Source: Streptomyces sp. CB00316
GTDB lineage: Bacteria > Actinomycetota > Actinomycetes > Streptomycetales > Streptomycetaceae
Direction of reading: 5' to 3'
NCBI RefSeq assembly: GCF_001905595.1
Contig: NZ_LIXI01000002.1
Span: 496,001 to 560,000, forward strand
DNA: 64,000 nucleotides
The notes below the pieces were generated by a model. It searched no databases and was not told the origin of the DNA. It saw only the letters and a program-made list of their open reading frames with translations. This document shows positions 59,796-64,000 of the stretch, one piece after another (position 1 is the stretch's first letter; each line of letters opens with the position of its first letter). Made by a program: the position numbers and the translations under genes.

Positions 59796-60776
59796 CTAGT
59801 AGGCCAGCGAGCGGTCGACGGCGTCGAGCACCCGGTCCAGGCCGGGCAGGTACTCGTCCTCCAGCCGGGCCGGGGGGTAGGGCACGTGGTAGCCGCCGAC
59901 CCTGAGCACCGGCGCTTCGAGGTGGTAGAAGCTGCGCTCGGTGATGCGGGCGGCGATCTCCGCGCCGGAGCCGTAGAAGACGGGTGCCTCGTGGACGACC
60001 ACGAGCCGGCCGGTCTTCTCGACCGACGTCTGGATGGCGTCGAAGTCGATCGGGGACATCGAGCGCAGGTCCAGGACCTCGACCGACTTGCCCTCCTCCT
60101 GGGCGGCCGCGGCCGCTTCCAGGCAGACCTTCACCATCGGGCCGTACGCGACGAGCGTGAGGTCGCTGCCCTCGCGGACGGTGACGGCCTTGTGGAGCGG
60201 GCCGGGGATGGACTCGGTGTCGACCTCGCCCTTGTCCCAGTAACGCCGCTTGGGCTCGAAGAAGATGATCGGGTCATCGCTCTGGACGGCCTGCTGCATC
60301 ATCCAGTAGGCGTCGCTCGCGTTGGACGGCGAGACCACCTTCAGCCCCGCCACGTGCGCGAAGAGCGCCTCGGGGGACTCACTGTGGTGCTCGACCGCGC
60401 CGATGCCACCGCCGTACGGGATACGGACGACGACCGGCAGCTTGATCTTGCCGAGTGCGCGGGCGTGCATCTTCGCGAGCTGCGTGACGATCTGGTCGTA
60501 CGCGGGGAAGACGAAGCCGTCGAACTGGATCTCCACGATCGGGCGGTAGCCGCGCAGGGCCAGGCCGATCGCGGTGCCGACGATGCCGGACTCGGCGAGC
60601 GGGGTGTCGATCACCCGGTCCTCGCCGAAGTCCTTCTGGAGGCCGTCGGTGATACGGAAGACGCCGCCGAGCTTTCCGACGTCCTCGCCCATGATGAGGA
60701 CCTTGGGGTCGGTGTCGAGGGCCAGACGCAGCGACTCGTTGAGCGCTTTCGCGATGGACATCTTTTCCACGGCCAT
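59796..60776 (-). CDS. bkdB: 2-oxoacid dehydrogenase E1 beta subunit
   Basis: The product is 326 aa from ATG 60776, 2 nt after the E1 alpha stop. It has the transketolase central/C-terminal pattern: VLIMGEDVGKLGGVFRITDGL, IDTPLAESGIVGTAIGLALRGYRPIVEIQFDGF, RIPYGGGIGAVEHHSESPEALF, and GRLVVVHEAPVFYG. It pairs with E1 alpha to decarboxylate branched-chain 2-oxoacids (supplying fatty-acid and polyketide starters in Streptomyces). It is 12 bp from the E2 gene. Confidence 0.95.
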   Translation of the reverse strand: MAVEKMSIAKALNESLRLALDTDPKVLIMGEDVGKLGGVFRITDGLQKDFGEDRVIDTPLAESGIVGTAIGLALRGYRPIVEIQFDGFVFPAYDQIVTQLAKMHARALGKIKLPVVVRIPYGGGIGAVEHHSESPEALFAHVAGLKVVSPSNASDAYWMMQQAVQSDDPIIFFEPKRRYWDKGEVDTESIPGPLHKAVTVREGSDLTLVAYGPMVKVCLEAAAAAQEEGKSVEVLDLRSMSPIDFDAIQTSVEKTGRLVVVHEAPVFYGSGAEIAARITERSFYHLEAPVLRVGGYHVPYPPARLEDEYLPGLDRVLDAVDRSLAY

Positions 60777-60778
60777 GG

Positions 60779-61939
60779 CTACTTGCCCTCCTCGGCAGAG
60801 TCGGCGAACGATGCCTGGTAGGCGGCGAACTGGGCACGCTCCTCGTCGACGAGGGAGTTGCCGTCGGCGTAGCCGTGCTCGAAGAGGGACAGCGGCTCCG
60901 GGTCGGGCATCGCCCGCACCACCTCGCGTACCCGCTTGCCGAGGGTCTCGCTCTCCGTCTCCAGCGCGGTGAAGAAGGCCTCGTCGGCGAGCCTCTCCTT
61001 CTCCAGGTACGTGCGCACCCGCAGGATCGGGTCCTTGGCCTCCCACGCCGCCCGCTCGTCGTCGGCCCGGTACTTCGTCGGGTCGTCGGAGGTGGTGTGG
61101 GCGCCCATGCGGTACGTGAACGCCTCGACCAGGGTCGGGCCCTCACCGCGACGGGCGCGCTCCAGCGCGGAGCGGGTCACGGCCAGACACGCCAGTACGT
61201 CGTTGCCGTCGACGCGGACGCCGGGGAAGCCGTACCCCTGTGCGCGCTGGTAGAGCGGCACGCGGGTCTGACGCTCGGTGGGCTCGGAGATGGCCCACTG
61301 GTTGTTCTGGCAGAAGAACACGACCGGGGCGTTGTAGACCGCGGAGAAGGTGAACGACTCCGCGACATCTCCCTGGCTGGAGGCACCGTCACCGAAGTAC
61401 GCGATCACGGCCGAGTCCGCGCCGTCCTTGGCGACGCCCATGGCGTAGCCGGTGGCGTGCAGGGTCTGCGAGCCGATGACGATCGTGTACAGGTGGAAGT
61501 TGTTGGTCGTCGGGTCCCAGCCACCGTGGTTCACCCCGCGGAACATGCCCAGCAGGTTGGTGGGGTCGACCCCGCGACACCAGGCCACACCGTGCTCACG
61601 GTAGGTCGGGAAGACGTAGTCGTCGTCGCGCAGCGCCCGGCCGCTGCCGATCTGCGCGGCCTCCTGGCCCAGCAGCGAGGCCCACAGGCCCAGCTCCCCT
61701 TGCCGCTGCAGTGCGGTCGCCTCGGCGTCGAAGCGGCGGGTCAGCACCATGTCCCGGTACAGACCGCGCAGCTCGTCCGCGCTCAGGTCGATGCTGTAGT
61801 CCGGGTGCTCGACCCGCTCGCCCTCGGGCGTCAGCAGCTGCACGAGCTGGGGCTCGGAACTCTGCGGCTTCTTCGCGGCGCTGGTCCGCTTACTGGTGCG
61901 TCGCGGTTTACGCGCGGCAGCAGTGCTCTCCACGGTCAC
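60779..61939 (-). CDS. bkdA: 2-oxoacid dehydrogenase E1 alpha subunit
   Basis: The product is about 386 aa from GTG 61939 (GGAGGAG upstream). A basic N terminus (RKPRRTSKRTSAAKKP) precedes the TPP-binding fold: FPTYREHGVAWCRGV, and the TPP motif AYFGDGASSQGDVAESF...CQNN. It is the first gene of the operon. No E3 (lipoamide dehydrogenase) gene is present here, so a shared E3 from elsewhere must be used. Confidence 0.94.
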   Translation of the reverse strand: MTVESTAAARKPRRTSKRTSAAKKPQSSEPQLVQLLTPEGERVEHPDYSIDLSADELRGLYRDMVLTRRFDAEATALQRQGELGLWASLLGQEAAQIGSGRALRDDDYVFPTYREHGVAWCRGVDPTNLLGMFRGVNHGGWDPTTNNFHLYTIVIGSQTLHATGYAMGVAKDGADSAVIAYFGDGASSQGDVAESFTFSAVYNAPVVFFCQNNQWAISEPTERQTRVPLYQRAQGYGFPGVRVDGNDVLACLAVTRSALERARRGEGPTLVEAFTYRMGAHTTSDDPTKYRADDERAAWEAKDPILRVRTYLEKERLADEAFFTALETESETLGKRVREVVRAMPDPEPLSLFEHGYADGNSLVDEERAQFAAYQASFADSAEEGK

Positions 61940-62270
61940 GTGCGTGCTCCTCCGTCGGTCCGGCCCCCGGGGTCTGCCGGGAAGCCAGTGCGGCTCGCCC
62001 GTATCCGGACCCGTGCACGGGGTGGGTGCTTCTCGGCCGGGATACAGGCGTGACAGGTGCCCCGGCGAGCGCCCTGTCATAGGCACGTTACCCAGTGCAT
62101 CGCATAACTGCGAAACCCTGTCTGACCTGCATTTTTGCTTGGATTTCCAAGTAAATCGAAGAAATCACGAAGCTCTGCTGGTCACAGCACTGGGAACAGC
62201 CTTGCAGGCCGCCGGAACAACGGCACGTTATCCCGCGGATCAGCGGCTGGGAAGAGCGGAGGAGGGGCGA
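61940..62270. other. Divergent regulatory gap between bkd operon and DevR-like gene
   Basis: The 331-bp gap has no gene. Its centre is AT-rich for this genome and carries CTTGGA-TT-TCCAAG (62138-62151), a palindrome that could serve as an operator for the bkd operon or for the regulator. Confidence 0.5.
62138..62151. promoter_or_regulatory. Palindrome in AT-rich divergent gap
   Basis: CTTGGA-TT-TCCAAG is embedded in an AT-rich stretch (62131-62170). Lrp/AsnC-type control of bkd operons is known in Streptomyces, but no such gene lies here and the factor is not identified. Confidence 0.35.
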
Positions 62271-62948
62271 GTGTGTGAGACTGCGATCGTGCGCGAAGAT
62301 GGAAAAATCACCGTATTTCTACTGGACGATCACGAGGTCGTCCGGCGTGGCGTCCATGAGCTGCTCTCCGTGGAGCCTGACATCGAGGTGGTCGGCGAGG
62401 CGGGTACGGCAGCCGACGCCCTGGTCAGGATCCCGGCGACGCGCCCCGACGTGGCGGTGCTCGACGTCAGGCTGCCCGACGAAAGCGGGGTGGAGGTGTG
62501 CCGGGAGGTTCGTTCGCTGGACGAGAACATCAAATGCCTGATGCTCACCTCGTACGCCGATGACGAGGCGCTTTTCGACGCGATCATGGCCGGTGCGTCG
62601 GGTTATGTGCTGAAAGCGATCCGGGGCGATGAACTGCTCAATGCCGTACGGGACGTCGCCGCCGGGAAATCCCTGCTGGACCCGGTGGCCACCGCCCGGG
62701 TGCTGGAGCGGCTGCGCGACGGCGGCACCGCCAAGGGTGACGAGCGGCTCGCCAACCTCACCGAGCAGGAGCGCAAGATCCTGGACCTGATCGGGGAGGG
62801 GCTGACCAACCGGGTCATCGGGGAGCGGCTGCACCTCGCCGAGAAGACGATCAAGAATTACGTCTCCAGCCTGCTGTCCAAGCTGGGCATGGAGCGCCGC
62901 TCGCAGGCGGCCGCGTACGTCGCACGGCTCCAGGCCGAGCGCCGCTGA
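62271..62948 (+). CDS. DevR/DosR-like response regulator (NarL/LuxR family)
   Basis: The product is 225 aa from GTG 62271 with GGAGG about 6 nt upstream. The receiver domain (ITVFLLDDHEVVRRGVHELLSVEPDIEVVGEAG; phospho-acceptor in VAVLDVRLPDESG; MLTSYADDEALFDAIMAGASGYVLKAI) and the LuxR HTH (LTEQERKILDLIGEGLTNRVIGERLHLAEKTIKNYVSSLLSKLGMERRSQAA) closely follow mycobacterial DevR/DosR, the hypoxia/NO dormancy regulator. No sensor kinase gene is adjacent. A perfect DevR-type box lies directly downstream, before the next gene. Confidence 0.9.
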   Translation: MCETAIVREDGKITVFLLDDHEVVRRGVHELLSVEPDIEVVGEAGTAADALVRIPATRPDVAVLDVRLPDESGVEVCREVRSLDENIKCLMLTSYADDEALFDAIMAGASGYVLKAIRGDELLNAVRDVAAGKSLLDPVATARVLERLRDGGTAKGDERLANLTEQERKILDLIGEGLTNRVIGERLHLAEKTIKNYVSSLLSKLGMERRSQAAAYVARLQAERR

Positions 62949-62961
62949 GCCCACCGGTCAC

Positions 62962-62975
62962 GGGACTTTGGTCCC
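62962..62975 (+). promoter_or_regulatory. DevR/DosR-type box 1
   Basis: GGGACTTTGGTCCC fits the DosR consensus GGGACTWWAGTCCC with one change in the centre. It lies 74 bp before the downstream start codon and 14 bp after the DevR-like stop. Confidence 0.72.
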
Positions 62976-62991
62976 GCGCCACCCGGGGCCG

Positions 62992-63004
62992 GGGACTCTT
63001 ACCC
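62992..63004 (+). promoter_or_regulatory. DevR/DosR-type box 2 (degenerate)
   Basis: GGGACTCTTACCC keeps the GGGAC half and the CCC end and lies 30 bp after box 1. Tandem boxes are common in DosR-regulated promoters. Confidence 0.5.
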
Positions 63005-63035
63005 GGCCCCCTACGCGTGCCGGACAGTGGACCGT

Positions 63036-63473
63036 ATGCCCTCCGACGAAACCCCCGCGCCCCAGGCGATGGAGCTGCTCCGCCGGGTCCCGTACGGCCG
63101 TCTCGCCACCAGTATGCGCGCCCTGCCGTTCCTGGCGGTGGCCCGGCACGTCGTGAGCGACGGCCGGATCCTGCTGCGGATGCACAGCGGCTTCGGCTAC
63201 CACGAGGCGTGTGACGGGAGCGTCGTCACCTACGGGGCGGACAACTACAACGCCGTCTCGGCCGATGAGGGCGACAGCCTGTGGTCCGTGCAGTTCACCG
63301 GGCCCGCCGAGATCGTCCATCCCTGCCCTGAACAGGAAGAACTCTTCGGCGCCGCCCCCGTCCGGGCCAACGGGGAGCCCTTCGCGCCGGCCTACCTGCG
63401 GGTCGACCCGCACTTCGTCACGGAGCACACTCTGGGCTTCGGCGCAAGTCAGCTTGTCCGCCACGCAGGGTGA
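63036..63473 (+). CDS. Pyridoxamine 5'-phosphate oxidase-fold (FMN/F420-binding) protein
   Basis: The product is about 145 aa from ATG 63036 (GTG 63027 possible; no clear ribosome site). The split-barrel fold is suggested by MELLRRVPYGRLATSMRALPFLAVARHVVSDGRILLRMHSGFGYHEACDGSVVTYGADNYN and WSVQFTGPAEIV. Similar proteins occur in the mycobacterial DosR regulon. It follows the tandem DevR-type boxes, so hypoxia control by the adjacent regulator is a good hypothesis. Its cofactor is inferred only. Confidence 0.82.
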   Translation: MPSDETPAPQAMELLRRVPYGRLATSMRALPFLAVARHVVSDGRILLRMHSGFGYHEACDGSVVTYGADNYNAVSADEGDSLWSVQFTGPAEIVHPCPEQEELFGAAPVRANGEPFAPAYLRVDPHFVTEHTLGFGASQLVRHAG

Positions 63474-63476
63474 TCT

Positions 63477-63488
63477 ACCATTTGGTAA
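63477..63488 (+). promoter_or_regulatory. TACCA-TT-TGGTA palindrome before phosphotransferase
   Basis: A 5-bp-arm palindrome lies directly before the GTG at 63489, overlapping the expected ribosome-binding zone. It may be an operator. Confidence 0.3.
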
Positions 63489-64000
63489 GTGCCGCGCTCA
63501 TATGTAACCCGCCCACCAGTTCCCCCGGTCGGCGAGGTGCTGCGCCGCTACCCGGACGTGGGAGAACCGCTCGCCTGCGAGCCCATCACCAAGGGCCTGC
63601 TGAACCACGGATACCGCGTGTCCACCACCCGCGGCTCCTACTTCCTCAAGCACCATCTCGACAAGAAGCACATCGGCGACGCCACCGGTGAACGCGCCAC
63701 GATCGTGCGCCAGCACCGCGCCACCCAGCGCCTGGCCTCCCTCGGCGTGCCCGTCGTCCCGCCGCTGTCCGACGCGGAGGGCACCACGGTCACCGTGATC
63801 GGCGACCGCTGCTACGCCCTGCACCCCTGGGTCGACGGACTGCACCGGGTCGGATCCCAGCTCACCCCCCACCAGTCGCGACGTCTCGGGACGCTCCTCG
63901 GAGCCGTACACACCGCTCTTGAGCAGGTGATGCCGCCGGACGGTGAACCCGATGCGTCGGTGGCGTCGTTACCCGCCGGGTACGGCAGTCCGCATGCCTC
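63489..64000 (+). CDS. Phosphotransferase (APH/choline kinase-like), 3' end outside window
   Basis: The frame is open from GTG 63489 to the window end, about 170 codons. It reads MPRSYVTRPPVPPVGEVLRRYPDVGEPLACEPITKGLLNHGYRVST, SYFLKHHLDKKHIGD (Lys of the nucleotide site), QRLASLGVPVVPPLS and YALHPWVDGLHRVG, the N-lobe and hinge of aminoglycoside phosphotransferase-type kinases. The start is tentative; no strong ribosome site is visible. The substrate cannot be told. The catalytic loop (HxD) lies beyond the window. Confidence 0.72.
   Translation, partial: MPRSYVTRPPVPPVGEVLRRYPDVGEPLACEPITKGLLNHGYRVSTTRGSYFLKHHLDKKHIGDATGERATIVRQHRATQRLASLGVPVVPPLSDAEGTTVTVIGDRCYALHPWVDGLHRVGSQLTPHQSRRLGTLLGAVHTALEQVMPPDGEPDASVASLPAGYGSPHA

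Overview
The window is core chromosome of a high-GC actinomycete, almost certainly Streptomyces. The support is strong GC bias at third codon positions, many GTG starts, GGAGG-type ribosome binding sites, typical Streptomyces families (SpoIIE-type phosphatase with a kinase-like domain, mycothiol-dependent isomerase family, SseB, DUF6458, BTAD remnant) and ParB-binding parS 14-mers. Three parS-type sites (31396, 31422, 40204) next to metG, aspS and a bkd operon suggest the origin-proximal part of the chromosome. No tRNA, rRNA, CRISPR array, transposase or prophage was seen.

Layout. 1-19.7 kb is a membrane-stress region: the end of a Bcp/PrxQ-type peroxiredoxin; an NfeD-like plus flotillin pair; a DNA-binding protein divergent from a pentapeptide-repeat protein; a KhtT/KhtU-type antiporter pair; a TerB protein; a PucR-type regulator; then a second SPFH operon (YqiJ-like OB-fold membrane protein, YqiK-like flotillin, 1678-aa DUF3686-type AAA ATPase, double-RCK membrane protein). 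A nearly identical 40-bp element lies upstream of both SPFH operons. 19.7-21 kb holds trpS with a complete leader-peptide attenuator. 21.4-29.8 kb holds a flavin monooxygenase/FMN reductase pair, a universal stress protein, a giant LuxR-type ATPase without a recognisable HTH, a DrrAB-like exporter and a second FMN reductase. 30-42 kb holds membrane proteins, an S4 RNA-binding protein, a PhoX phosphatase with a PHO box, a TerF-like vWA protein, a decayed two-component system, metG, an L,D-transpeptidase lipoprotein and aspS. 42-57 kb holds a SpoIIE-type phosphatase, pirin, SseB, acyl-CoA dehydrogenase, M18 aminopeptidase, DUF6458, an NHL-thioredoxin, LURP-one, nitrilase and MDMPI proteins, and a GntR-MFS operon. 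57-64 kb holds a D,D-carboxypeptidase, the bkdABC-type operon, a DevR-like regulator, a pyridoxamine-oxidase-fold protein preceded by DevR-type boxes, and the start of a phosphotransferase.

How it works together. The first third looks like one envelope/ion homeostasis programme: two flotillin scaffolds with their OB-fold partners, a large AAA+ ATPase, an RCK protein lacking an obvious K+ filter, a K+/H+ antiporter and TerB. The best-supported regulatory finds are the trpS attenuator (Trp-Trp leader peptide, pause hairpin, terminator), the DevR-type boxes, the PHO box at phoX, and a parS site overlapping the aspS terminator. Several loci are decaying: a frameshifted secreted protein, an interrupted relic near 21.2 kb, a two-component pair collapsed by deletion and frameshift, a BTAD-regulator remnant and a duplicated thioredoxin N-terminus. 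All function calls come from reading motifs; no database search was run.
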